The notes beneath the pieces were generated by a model. The model did no database searches and was not told where the DNA came from. It saw nothing but the letters and a program-made list of their open reading frames with translations. Positions 17,223 through 25,160 of a stretch of 64,000 bases of DNA are shown here, piece by piece. Origin of the DNA: Akkermansiaceae bacterium (lineage in GTDB: Bacteria; Verrucomicrobiota; Verrucomicrobiia; Verrucomicrobiales; DEV007); the NCBI GenBank assembly GCA_024233085.1, contig JACKQC010000006.1:1-64000 (forward strand). Reading direction: 5' to 3'. The position numbers and the translations under genes were made by a program. The first letter of the stretch is position 1. The number at the start of each line of letters is the position of its first letter.

Positions 17223-17984
17223 ATGAACACCCCGCCCCTCCCCTCCCGCCGGAAACTCCTCGCCTGGACCGCGGCGACCGCCGCCGCCTCGACTCTCCCG
17301 CCGCGCGCCGGATCCGCCTCGGCGGCCTCCGCTCCCATCGCCTTGAAAAAGGGAGATGTGGTGCTTTTCCAGGGCGATTCGATCACCGACGCCGGACGCG
17401 ACCGCAAGACGCAGGACCAGGCGAACAACCCGGCCGCCCTCGGGCGCGGTTACCCGTTTCACATCGGCGGCCAATTGCTCGCCGAGCACGCCGGACTGAA
17501 GCTGAAAGTTTACAACCGGGGCATCTCCGGCCACAAAGTGCCCGACCTCGACGCCCGCTGGCAGGCCGACACGATCGACCTGAAGCCCGCCGTGCTGAGC
17601 ATCCTGATCGGCGTGAACGACATCTGGCACAAGCTCAACGGCCGCTACGACGGCACGCCGCAAATCTACAGGGAAGGCTTCGCCGCCCTGCTCAAGCGCA
17701 CCACCGACGCGCTTCCGGACGTCAAACTCGTCATCTGTGAACCCTTCGTGCTGCGCTGCGGCGCGGTGAACGACACGTGGTTCCCCGAGTTCGAGGAGCG
17801 CCGCGGCCACGCGAAGGAAGTCGCCGCCGCCGCCGGCGCGATCTGGGTGCCGTTTCAGGAGATGTTCGACCAGGCCGTCGCCGCCGGCACCGAACCCGCC
17901 TACTGGGCCGGGGACGGCGTCCATCCGACCCACGCCGGCCACGCCCTGATGGCGGAGGCCTGGCGGAAAGCGGCGGGGATTTGA
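17223..17984 (+). CDS. SGNH/GDSL-family hydrolase (rhamnogalacturonan acetylesterase-like)
   Basis: A 253-residue secreted esterase. The N-terminus is Tat-like ('SRRKLLAWTAATAAAS') and is cleaved near residue 36. SGNH block I is 'FQGDSITDAG' with Ser53; Gly occurs in 'YNRGISGHKV', Asn in 'LIGVNDIWH', and block V is 'GDGVHPTHAGH' with Asp231 and His234. This set supports de-esterification of carbohydrate or lipid substrates. It is divergent from the sulfatase, consistent with glycan degradation. The last 70 bp of the gene are repeated, with two substitutions and one deletion, at 19065-19133 beyond the AbiEii module. ATG at 17223 keeps the export signal intact. Confidence 0.92.
   Translation: MNTPPLPSRRKLLAWTAATAAASTLPPRAGSASAASAPIALKKGDVVLFQGDSITDAGRDRKTQDQANNPAALGRGYPFHIGGQLLAEHAGLKLKVYNRGISGHKVPDLDARWQADTIDLKPAVLSILIGVNDIWHKLNGRYDGTPQIYREGFAALLKRTTDALPDVKLVICEPFVLRCGAVNDTWFPEFEERRGHAKEVAAAAGAIWVPFQEMFDQAVAAGTEPAYWAGDGVHPTHAGHALMAEAWRKAAGI
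17915..17984 (+). repeat. 70-bp direct repeat, left copy (3' end of SGNH hydrolase gene)
   Basis: The final 70 bp of the SGNH hydrolase gene, including its stop codon, recur at 19065-19133 in the same orientation with two substitutions and one single-base deletion. The two copies flank the AbiEii-like module (18016-19060). Confidence 0.9.
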
Positions 17985-18015
17985 TCCCAACCGCCCTGGC
18001 TTTACGACGGCTGAA

Positions 18016-18327
18016 ATGGCGTTAGGATTTCCCGTGGCCACGACCGATCTCCCCGCTTGGATACTCGGCTCGCCCCGGCGGCATCCGGAAGTCGTCTGGT
18101 CGAACCCCGATGCGGACGATTCGCGGCAAATCCGTTCCGCCCTTTTGAGCCCCCGTTTTCACGTCCTGCTCGATCTCGCCCTGCTGCACGGCCTGCCCCG
18201 CCTCCGCGACGAATGGGCGGCGCTGGAAGACGATCCCCTCACCGAGACCGACCGCGCCCGATCCCACATCGAGCGAATATTCCGAAACATCACCGAGGGT
18301 TTTCATCGTGCTGAGACCGGACACTGA
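18016..18327 (+). CDS. Small protein preceding AbiEii-like toxin (putative cognate antitoxin/partner)
   Basis: A 103-residue protein with no motif I can assign. It overlaps the start of the nucleotidyltransferase gene by 20 bp, so the two are almost certainly co-translated. It is helix-rich, with 'HVLLDLALLHGLPRLRDEWAAL' followed by 'ETDRARSHIERIFRNITEGF'. Small upstream partners of AbiEii/DUF1814 nucleotidyltransferases commonly act as antitoxins (AbiEi in the classic system is a larger winged-helix protein), but this one is shorter and lacks a recognisable wHTH, so the antitoxin role is inference from position only. Confidence 0.7.
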   Translation: MALGFPVATTDLPAWILGSPRRHPEVVWSNPDADDSRQIRSALLSPRFHVLLDLALLHGLPRLRDEWAALEDDPLTETDRARSHIERIFRNITEGFHRAETGH

Positions 18328-19060
18328 CCGCCTCTGGAGTTTCTTGCGCGACCGCCCGGAACTGGAGGGTTTCGTTCTGGTCGGCGGAACGGCACTCACC
18401 CTTCGGATCGGGCACCGGCTCAGCGAAGATCTCGATTTCATGTGTGGCGGTGTCAGGCTCCCCAAACTCCGTCTTGACGAATTGGTTCGAGCCGCCGGAA
18501 AATCGGGCTTCCGCTTTGAGGAGAACGACGATCCCACCGCGCTGGACGAGTTCGTGAACGCTGGGATGGAACTCCACGACTACCAACGCGACTACCTTGT
18601 CGACGGAAAGGTGAAGGTTTCCTTCTTTACCGCCGACGAACCCCACGCGCGGGTGGTGAGGACCGATCCTGAGGCGCCCCTGCGAGTGGCCAGCCTCGAC
18701 GAGATTTTCAAGTCCAAATCTCTCGTTACCGCGTCCCGTTCGAAGAGCCGCGACGCCTTCGATCTGTTCGTCCTGATGCGTGACCATGGATTCGTCATTG
18801 GCGACTACCTGACCGCCTTCCACGATGCCGGCGTGCCGATGAATTGGGAAACCGGCCTTGCGAGACTTCGCGCGGGCCGCTTTTCCGCCTCGGACGAGGG
18901 ATTCGATCCCTTGATCGAGAATCCTCCGAGCCTGGAGGAAATGACCCAATTTTTCCACGATCAACGCGACCGGCTCGAAGCCGACATCGCCGAGTCGTCA
19001 CGTCGCCTTCCGAAATCGGGTGAAGACGCTTCAGCGCCTCCCACCGGCTCAGCGAACTGA
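18308..19060 (+). CDS. AbiEii/AbiGii-type nucleotidyltransferase (toxin of a type IV-like toxin-antitoxin system)
   Basis: A 250-residue DUF1814/AbiEii protein. The GTP/CTP-binding nucleotidyltransferase motif is clear: 'LVGGTALTLRIGHRLSEDLDFM', with Gly26-Gly27-Thr28 and the metal-binding Asp41-x-Asp43. A later conserved segment, 'ASLDEIFKSKSLVTASRSKSRDAFDL', corresponds to motifs III-IV (Lys and Asp). AbiEii enzymes transfer nucleotides to tRNA or similar targets and cause growth arrest in phage defence. The start is GTG at 18308, overlapping the upstream gene by 20 bp. The last ten codons and the stop (from 19028) lie in sequence matching the 3' end of the AlkD-like gene, so the native C-terminus seems to have been replaced at a recombination joint. 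Confidence 0.88.
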   Translation: MLRPDTDRLWSFLRDRPELEGFVLVGGTALTLRIGHRLSEDLDFMCGGVRLPKLRLDELVRAAGKSGFRFEENDDPTALDEFVNAGMELHDYQRDYLVDGKVKVSFFTADEPHARVVRTDPEAPLRVASLDEIFKSKSLVTASRSKSRDAFDLFVLMRDHGFVIGDYLTAFHDAGVPMNWETGLARLRAGRFSASDEGFDPLIENPPSLEEMTQFFHDQRDRLEADIAESSRRLPKSGEDASAPPTGSAN

Positions 19061-19133
19061 GGTCCGGCGTCCATCCGACCCACGCCGGCCACGCCCCGAC
19101 GCGGAGGCCTGGCGGAAAGCGGCGGGGATTTGA
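19028..19133 (+). pseudogene. Chimeric remnant: AlkD-gene 3' end joined to SGNH-gene 3' end
   Basis: Bases 19028-19070 match 20150-20192 (the 3' end of the AlkD-like gene) at 40 of 43 positions. Bases 19065-19133 match 17915-17984 (the 3' end of the SGNH hydrolase gene) with two substitutions and one deletion. The switch occurs inside the shared bases GGCGTCC. Neither fragment can be translated as part of its parent gene: the SGNH-like piece is frameshifted by the deletion and the AlkD-like piece is only 14 codons. It looks like an illegitimate recombination scar. Confidence 0.8.
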
Positions 19134-19197
19134 AGGCCCTTGAGACCCGTCGATTTTCGGCTTGCCTTTGGGGGGCAATTGCCTTCTGCTGCTTGCC

Positions 19198-20112
19198 ATG
19201 AAAGCTCCGCGCGGCACGCTCCCGCTCCTTGGGTTGGCAATCCTGCTTTCGGCCTCGTGCCAACCCCCGAGGACGCCCGACGCGAAGGCGGTCGATTCGT
19301 CCGGAAAAGGAGTCCCGCCGCCCTCTTCCGTCTCGCTCGGAGGCACATCGTCCCCGCCACCGACCGCCGCCGAAGCGCCGCTGACACGTCCCGACCCGAC
19401 CGGCCCGGTCGCGTTTCCTTTCGACCTGACCCTCAAGAACCGGGACGGCAAATCCGTCACCGGTCAGGTCCTCGCGAAGCGGGGCGGCGAAATCGCGTTT
19501 TTCCGGGATCTCGACGGCACGCGGTTCGTGGTTCCTTTCGCGCTGCTGAGCCCGGAGGACGCCGCTTATCTTTCGCGTTTTCCGGACACCCGCGCGGAGG
19601 TGATCGACGATCTGAAAAATCCCCGCCGAAACGTTCCCGCGACCTCCGCGCGCGTCGCCGAGGCCCGCCCATCCCCGGCGCCGGACACGGCCTCGCGAAA
19701 AGCGCGGTGGACGGAGAATTTCGAGGAAGCCAGCCGGGAGTCGGCCGAAAGCCATCTCCCCATGCTGCTCCTCTTCACCGGCTCCGACTGGTGCCCCTAC
19801 TGCATCAAACTGGAGCGGGACGTCTTTCGAAAACGCGAGTTTCAGGAGTTCGCCAACCAAAACCTGACCCTGATGAAAGCGGACTTTCCCAGCGGCCGAG
19901 TCCGGCGCGGTGTCCGCGAACAAAACGAGGAACTCAAGGCCAAATACGGCGTTTCCGGATTCCCCACGGTCGTTTTCCTCAGCCCGAAAGGCGACGTTCT
20001 TGGCAGTTTTTCGGGTTACGGCGGCAAGGGTATCGGCGACTTTCTGTCCAAAGCGAATCCGCTGGTCGCCCAGGGAAAAGCGGCCGCCACCACCGACGCC
20101 GCCGCGGAATAG
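19198..20112 (+). CDS. SHD1-thioredoxin lipoprotein
   Basis: 304 residues. The signal LLGLAILLSASC places the lipid-modified Cys at 21; the ATG at 19198 gives this signal, while the upstream frame only adds residues in front of it. A Pro/Ser/Thr-rich linker (about 25-72) leads to an SHD1-like domain (about 74-128: 'LKNRDGKSVTGQVL...LSPEDAAYLSRF'), a small module that precedes enzymatic domains in many Verrucomicrobiota and Planctomycetota proteins. A second linker precedes a thioredoxin-fold domain (about 170-290) with the redox motif W198-C-P-Y-C202 and a cis-Pro in 'SGFPTVVFL'. It probably acts as an envelope-anchored disulfide reductase. It converges on the AlkD-like gene with a 26-bp gap. 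Confidence 0.87.
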   Translation: MKAPRGTLPLLGLAILLSASCQPPRTPDAKAVDSSGKGVPPPSSVSLGGTSSPPPTAAEAPLTRPDPTGPVAFPFDLTLKNRDGKSVTGQVLAKRGGEIAFFRDLDGTRFVVPFALLSPEDAAYLSRFPDTRAEVIDDLKNPRRNVPATSARVAEARPSPAPDTASRKARWTENFEEASRESAESHLPMLLLFTGSDWCPYCIKLERDVFRKREFQEFANQNLTLMKADFPSGRVRRGVREQNEELKAKYGVSGFPTVVFLSPKGDVLGSFSGYGGKGIGDFLSKANPLVAQGKAAATTDAAAE

Positions 20113-20138
20113 GGTTCGGGCCGCTCCGCCCGCCCATC

Positions 20139-20822
20139 TCATCTTTCGTGCTTCAGCGCCTCCCGCCGGCTCAGCGGACTGAGGTTCGGCGTCCGATCGA
20201 CATAGGCCCGCACCCAGCCCGGATCGGTCTTGGCGTATTCCCGCAAGGCCCAGCCGATCGCCTTCCGCAGGAAAAACTCCGGCGAATCCCGCGTCCGATC
20301 GATCGCCAGCGCAAGCAGGTCGCGGTCGGTGTCGGTTTTCCATTTCAACTGACAAAGCAAGGCCGTTCGCTGAAGCCACAGCTCGCCGGAATCGAGCCAT
20401 TCCCCCACTTTCGCGGACGCCAGATCGCGGTGGCGCCGCAGAATGCCGCCCGCCAGGTGGCTGGCCAGAATATCGACGGTGTCCCACCAGGATCGCGTCG
20501 AGATCAACTCCTCGATCAGGGGCAGGTCATCCGGTGTCAGGTGTCGCGCCCGCCGATCCAGCCAATCCATCGCCGCGTATTGAAACTCCCGCTCCGGCTC
20601 GCGCCAGAGCCTCCGAACGAGCGGCAGCAGGGCCGCCCGATCCGGCGGGCCGCCGGCGGTCCGGTTCCAGAAGGCGCGCTGCCCTTTCCGGCGCGCCCCG
20701 GCGGGAATACCGAAAAACGGAAACCTCTCCTTCATGTAGGCGCGCATCGCGGCGGCGCGGGCGGGATCGCCGGCTTCGGCGAAGTCGGCGCGCAGGGCGG
20801 CCACGATGGCGTCGAGATTCAT
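20139..20822 (-). CDS. DNA alkylation repair protein (AlkD/AlkC HEAT-like glycosylase family)
   Basis: A 227-residue member of the AlkD family, HEAT-like-repeat DNA glycosylases that excise alkylated bases such as N7-methylguanine or N3-methyladenine. Supporting segments are 'YMKERFPFFGIPAGARRK' near the N-terminus, 'REFQYAAMDWLDRRARHL' and 'IEELISTRSWWDTVDILASHLAG' in the middle, 'SPEFFLRKAIGWALREYAKTDPGWVRAYV' later, and the conserved tail 'LSPLSRREALKH'. The ATG at 20822 is preceded by GGAGAAGGG on the minus strand, a good ribosome-binding site. The 3' 43 bp are duplicated at 19028-19070. Downstream it converges on the thioredoxin lipoprotein. Confidence 0.92.
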   Translation of the reverse strand: MNLDAIVAALRADFAEAGDPARAAAMRAYMKERFPFFGIPAGARRKGQRAFWNRTAGGPPDRAALLPLVRRLWREPEREFQYAAMDWLDRRARHLTPDDLPLIEELISTRSWWDTVDILASHLAGGILRRHRDLASAKVGEWLDSGELWLQRTALLCQLKWKTDTDRDLLALAIDRTRDSPEFFLRKAIGWALREYAKTDPGWVRAYVDRTPNLSPLSRREALKHER

Positions 20823-20872
20823 CGAAAATCCCTTCTCCGCGCGGTTCGGCGCCCGTTTTTTCCCGAAAAGCA

Positions 20873-20903
20873 AACAGGGTTGGGTGCGAGACCCAACCCT
20901 GTT
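20873..20903 (+). repeat. Intergenic 31-bp palindromic repeat, copy 3 (perfect arms)
   Basis: Left arm AACAGGGTTGGGT, spacer GCGAG, right arm ACCCAACCCTGTT: a perfect 13-bp inverted repeat. It sits 42 bp past the stop of the minus-strand OmpH-like gene and before the AlkD-like start. Confidence 0.92.
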
Positions 20904-20944
20904 CGGTCGATGTGAAAATCGAAAACCCGATCGGGAATCCCCGA

Positions 20945-21604
20945 TCAGTTGTTGCCAGCCGGGGGAGCGGCGGGAGCGGGCGCCGGCGCGGCGCCATCGG
21001 TCGGTTTGGCGGAAGACTCGCCGGTTTCGGGAGCGGCGGCCGGAGCCGGTGCCGGCGTCGGCGCGGCGCTTTCCTCGATTTTGGTTTCGAGACCGGCGGC
21101 CTTGGCGCGCTTGATGGTGTCGTCGGTGATGTCGAGGGCTTCGTCGTAGGCGTAAACCTGCGGTGTCTTCGTCAGCACGACCCCGAGGCCCTTGGCCTTG
21201 GCGGCTTCGAGCGCGAGAGGCTCGAGCTTTTCGCGGAACTCGTTGATCTTGGCGATGCGGGCGGCGGCGAGCTGGTTCTGCGCCTGGGCCTTGACGTTGT
21301 TGAACTGGGCGTTGAGCTGCTGGTTGGCGTTCACCAACTGGGCCTGCACCTGCTGGGTCCGCTGCTGGCCGGCCTGGGCCTCGAGCTGGTTCATCTGGCT
21401 CTGCAGGTTCGTGCGGATCTGGCCCAGCTGGGTGTTGAGATCGGCCTCGATCTTTTGCAGTTCGCCGAGCACGGCTTTGTCCACGCCGAGTTCCTGGGCG
21501 ACTTTGTCGATGTCGAGAACGGCGACGCCGCCCTTTTGCGCCCAGCCATTCGGCGCGAGGGCCGCGAAGGCGGCGAGAATGGTCAGGATCAGGAGATTTT
21601 TCAT
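20945..21604 (-). CDS. OmpH/Skp-family periplasmic chaperone
   Basis: 219 residues: a signal peptide (MKNLLILTILAAFAALAPNGWAQ), then 'GGVAVLDIDKVAQELG', the short strand that opens Skp/OmpH proteins. A long Gln/Ala-rich coiled coil follows (about residues 40-135, 'TQQVQAQLVNANQQLNAQFNNV'), then 'KGLGVVLTKTPQVYAYDEALDITDDTIKR', a clear OmpH ending, and a low-complexity Ala/Pro-rich tail (about 185-219). Skp-type chaperones guide outer-membrane proteins to the BAM machinery. The tail is unlike E. coli Skp, and the residual coiled coil is Gln-rich. ATG at 21604 is fixed by the signal peptide. Confidence 0.88.
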   Translation of the reverse strand: MKNLLILTILAAFAALAPNGWAQKGGVAVLDIDKVAQELGVDKAVLGELQKIEADLNTQLGQIRTNLQSQMNQLEAQAGQQRTQQVQAQLVNANQQLNAQFNNVKAQAQNQLAAARIAKINEFREKLEPLALEAAKAKGLGVVLTKTPQVYAYDEALDITDDTIKRAKAAGLETKIEESAAPTPAPAPAAAPETGESSAKPTDGAAPAPAPAAPPAGNN

Positions 21605-21848
21605 GGTTTCTGTTCTAACAAGCACTTGGGTTTGGTGAGGGCGGGATCGTAGGCAAGGATTGCCCCCCGGTCCACTAGAAAAGGAGGCACGCCTCCCCGG
21701 AAACGGCACCGGCTCCGCTCCTTACGCAATTCTTTTCCCCTCGGGGCATAACGTGACGCCTCCGGCGAAAAATCCGTCCCCGAAAACCGCCGCCGACGGT
21801 CGCGTTTTTCGTCTTGCACGGGGAGGCCGGGCACGGCAAGGCTTGCGC
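21605..21848. promoter_or_regulatory. Divergent intergenic region between OmpH-like and discoidin-propeller-HEAT genes
   Basis: This 244-bp gap separates two divergent starts and so should contain both promoters. Short hairpins (GGAGGC-AC-GCCTCC near 21680 and CCCC-TCG-GGGC near 21735) were noted, but no convincing promoter or riboswitch. The plus frame is open through part of it, without a signal peptide. Confidence 0.35.
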
Positions 21849-24800
21849 ATGCTCCCCCGGCTGTCGATCCGCCCGTGGCGCCACCTTCGGCGGGTGGCGG
21901 GCCGCGCGGTTTTGATCGCGGGCGCCGGCCTGGGACCGCCGATCGGTATCGCGCCGGCCCAGGAGCCGGAAAAGGCGCCGCCGGCGGAGAGCGCGCCGTT
22001 TTTCGGTCTCCAAAATCTCGCGCTCGGCCAGGCGGCGGCGGCTTCCACCGAGGATCTCGGCGACCGGGGCGACGCGGCTTTCGCCAACGACGGCGACGAG
22101 GGCACGCGCTGGCGGGCGGCGCGCTCGCGCGCGGGCGAATGGTGGCAGGTCGATCTCGGCGAACCAAAGCCGCTCCGCGCGGCCGCGCTGCGATGGGAAG
22201 ACGCCGATGGCGCCTATCGCTACCGGCTCGAGGCCTCGGCGGACGGGATTTCGTGGCGGGAGCTGGCGGATTTTTCGAAAAACCGCACGCCTCGCGGCCT
22301 GACGGTTCATCGCTTCGCCGAAGCGGAGGCGGCGCGCTACGTGCGGGTCGTTTTCCTCGGCGCGGACGCGGGGCAATGGGCGGGGCTGCGCGAATTCGCG
22401 GCTTGGTCCGACGCCGGGGCGGGCGCGCCGTTTCTCGAAAAGGCCGGGGAAGCTCCGCCCCCGCCGATCGAGCCCGAAAGACGGGAGTCGAACGGCCATT
22501 CGACGACGATTCACACGCCTCTGGTCACGCCGAGCGGGGCGGGGACCGATCCGTTGCTGGCCACGATCCGGGTGCCGGAGGACTGGTCGGCGACCGTTTT
22601 TGCCCGTCCGCCGGAGGTGAGTCATCCGGTCTTCGTGAAGGCGGCGGGGGAACCGGGCGCGGTCTTTGTCGCGACGGATCCGAACGGCGCGACGGGGCGC
22701 GCGACGGGGCGCGGGAAAGTGCTGCTGATCCGTGACACGGACGGCGACGGCGCGGCGGACGTGTTTCACGAATTCATCCCCCGGATCGACACCCCGCGCG
22801 GGCTGGAGTGGGACGGCGAATGGCTCTACGTGATGCACGCGCCGACGCTGAGCGCGTGGCGCGACACCGATGGCGACGGAGTGGCCGACGAGGAAAGGCG
22901 GCTCGTGGAGGGGATCGGCTTCGGTCTGGAGGACAGGCCCGGCGAAAACACCAGCAACGGCGTGACGCTCGGGCTGGACGGCTGGCTTTACCTCGCGATC
23001 GGCGACTATGGATTTCTGAAGGCCACCGGCGCCGACGGCGTGTCGTGCCGCCTGCGCGGCGGGGGTGTGGCGCGGGTGCGAACGGATGGAACGGGCCTGC
23101 ACGTCTTCTCGCGCGGCACGCGGAATCTCTACGAGATCCCCCTTTCGCCCGGCCTGACCGCCGCGGCGCGCGGAAACACGAACGACGGCGCCGGATGGGA
23201 GACGCGGCTCCACGCCTTTACCGGGTTCGAGCATCACGGTTACCCGTCGCTTTTCCGGGACTTCGAGGACAGCGTCGTCCCGCCGGTGGCGGAATACGGA
23301 CCCGGAGCGGGCGCGGGCGCGGTGTGGCTCTCGGGCAAGGCCCTGCCGCTTCCCTGGACGGGAGCGCCGGCCACCTGCGACTGGGGGCGAAACCTGATCT
23401 ACCGACACGATGTCCGCGCCGATGGCGCCGGCTTCCGCGAGACGGCGCAGCACGAGTTCATCGCCATTCCCCTGCCGGTCGACCTCGACCTCGACGGCAC
23501 GGGCCGGATTTACGTGGCGAGCTGGCGGCCGGGCGAATCGTCCGACCCGGCGGAGGGCGCCGGATTCGTCGCCTCCATCCTGCCTCCCGGCTGGAAGTCC
23601 GGCGCGCCCCCGGCGGCGGTGACGCTCGCCTCGCCCGGTCTCCGCGAGCGGGTGCTGGCCTCGCGGGACCTGCTGCGCTCCGGCCGGGCGAACGTCCCCG
23701 ACCTCGAAGCGCTCGCCATCGTCCCGGAAAGCGGCGAAGAAACGGCGGCGGCGGCGATTTTCACCCTGGCCCAGCTCGACGGGTCGGAGGCGTCGGACGC
23801 CCTCGTTCGCCTGGCGGGATCGGAGTCGCCCGCGATCCGGCGACTCGCGATCCGGGCCTTCGGCGACCGGCCGGAGGCGAAAAACCACCCGCTTTTTCGG
23901 CGATTGCCGGCGGAAAAGGACGCCGCCGCGTTGCGCGAATTCATCGTCGCGCTCGGGCGCGGCGGTTCGGACGACTCGGATCTCGTCGGAGGCCTGCTGA
24001 AGATCGCGGGGCACGACGACCCGGTCGTGGCCCACACCGCGGTTGAAACGCTGGCGGCGCTGCGCGCGGTGAACACGTGCTTCAAATGCCTGGACGACAA
24101 GGCCCGCTACCGCGAATGGCCGGGAGCGTTTCGCGCGCTCGCCCGCCTCCCGGAACTGACCGTGGTTTACGGCCTCATCGACCGGTTCAAAAAGACCGAC
24201 TCCTCCCTGATCCGCGCCGGAGCCGTGCGGGCGCTGTGCCGGCTCTATTTTCGCGAGGGCGACTGGGCCGGCGATCCGTGGGGCGCGCGCCCCGACACGG
24301 CGGGGCCGTTTTTCGACCGAAGCCGATGGGAAGGCACCCCGCACATCGACACCGCGCTCCGGGCCGCGCTGAAGGATCGCCGCATCGACAAAACCTTCAT
24401 TCTCAGCGAGCTGGGCCGCCACCGCATCGACCTCGGTCATCTGAAGGAACTGCTCGTTTACGCGGCCGAAATACCCGAACTCGAGCCGGCCGCCGTCCGC
24501 CTCCTGCTGGACGGCGCGGAGGAAGTCCCGGACGCGCTGCCCTTTCTCACCTTTCTCGCCACCAACGAAAACCGCGCCGGCGAACTGCGTCTGCTCGCCG
24601 CGACGGGCCTGGCGCGTTCCGCCGATGACATGGCGGTGGCCGCCGCCCTCGAAACCGCCGCCGAGCGCGAAGCCCTCGACGCCCTGCCCGCAACGCGCGC
24701 CCGCGTCCTCGCGGCGCTGCTGGCGAACCCAACCCACGGCGGCCGGACCGACTGGCTGCTCGAAGAAGCCTTCGGCCCGAACGAAAACGCCGCCGCGCTG

Positions 24801-25055
24801 GCGTGGGCGCTGCTTTTGAGAATGTCCGAACGCGATTCGCCGTCGCCGGTCATCCGCGGCGAGATCGAGCGCGCCATCGCCCAGGCGCGGGCGCGGCCGG
24901 AGACTTTTGTCGTCCTCCTGCGCGGCCTCGCGGAGTCCGCACCGCGCGGCTTTGCAGGCGTCGTCCGGGAAGGGCTGAAGTCTAAGGACGCCCGCGTCGC
25001 CGCCGCCGCCCGCGAAGCCGAAGCCTCGATCGGGAAGGCGAAAGCCGGCGACTGA
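21849..25055 (+). CDS. Discoidin (F5/8C) + PVC-type beta-propeller + HEAT-repeat secreted protein
   Basis: A 1,068-residue exported protein. Residues about 1-38 form an Arg-rich signal segment. Residues about 55-185 are a discoidin/F5/8-type C domain: 'LALGQAAAASTEDLGDRGDAAFANDGDEGTRWRA' then 'GEWWQVDLGEPKPLRAAALRW'. Residues about 230-600 form the propeller of PVC-type 'heme-binding' dehydrogenases ('VFVKAAGEPGAVFVATDPNGATG', 'LLIRDTDGDGAADVFHEF', 'NTSNGVTLGLDGWLYLAIGDYGF', 'GYPSLFRDFED'). Residues about 600-1,060 are HEAT repeats. Most relatives add a cytochrome c domain with CxxCH; none is present here, so electron transfer by a bound heme is not supported. The start at 21849 gives the best export signal. 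Confidence 0.85.
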   Translation: MLPRLSIRPWRHLRRVAGRAVLIAGAGLGPPIGIAPAQEPEKAPPAESAPFFGLQNLALGQAAAASTEDLGDRGDAAFANDGDEGTRWRAARSRAGEWWQVDLGEPKPLRAAALRWEDADGAYRYRLEASADGISWRELADFSKNRTPRGLTVHRFAEAEAARYVRVVFLGADAGQWAGLREFAAWSDAGAGAPFLEKAGEAPPPPIEPERRESNGHSTTIHTPLVTPSGAGTDPLLATIRVPEDWSATVFARPPEVSHPVFVKAAGEPGAVFVATDPNGATGRATGRGKVLLIRDTDGDGAADVFHEFIPRIDTPRGLEWDGEWLYVMHAPTLSAWRDTDGDGVADEERRLVEGIGFGLEDRPGENTSNGVTLGLDGWLYLAIGDYGFLKATGADGVSCRLRGGGVARVRTDGTGLHVFSRGTRNLYEIPLSPGLTAAARGNTNDGAGWETRLHAFTGFEHHGYPSLFRDFEDSVVPPVAEYGPGAGAGAVWLSGKALPLPWTGAPATCDWGRNLIYRHDVRADGAGFRETAQHEFIAIPLPVDLDLDGTGRIYVASWRPGESSDPAEGAGFVASILPPGWKSGAPPAAVTLASPGLRERVLASRDLLRSGRANVPDLEALAIVPESGEETAAAAIFTLAQLDGSEASDALVRLAGSESPAIRRLAIRAFGDRPEAKNHPLFRRLPAEKDAAALREFIVALGRGGSDDSDLVGGLLKIAGHDDPVVAHTAVETLAALRAVNTCFKCLDDKARYREWPGAFRALARLPELTVVYGLIDRFKKTDSSLIRAGAVRALCRLYFREGDWAGDPWGARPDTAGPFFDRSRWEGTPHIDTALRAALKDRRIDKTFILSELGRHRIDLGHLKELLVYAAEIPELEPAAVRLLLDGAEEVPDALPFLTFLATNENRAGELRLLAATGLARSADDMAVAAALETAAEREALDALPATRARVLAALLANPTHGGRTDWLLEEAFGPNENAAALAWALLLRMSERDSPSPVIRGEIERAIAQARARPETFVVLLRGLAESAPRGFAGVVREGLKSKDARVAAAAREAEASIGKAKAGD

Positions 25056-25108
25056 CCAACCGGCATCGCATCGAAAAGAGAGCGACGGGAATCGCCGCCG
25101 CCCGACCC

Positions 25109-25139
25109 AACAGGGTTAAGTCACGGACCCAACCCTGTT
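25109..25139 (+). repeat. Intergenic 31-bp palindromic repeat, copy 4 between convergent genes
   Basis: Left arm AACAGGGTTAAGT, spacer CACGG, right arm ACCCAACCCTGTT. It lies between the 3' ends of the discoidin-propeller-HEAT gene (25055) and giant A (25161), the place expected for a bidirectional terminator; no T-tract follows. Confidence 0.9.
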
Positions 25140-25160
25140 AAGTCCCGCCGTTTCCGGTCA

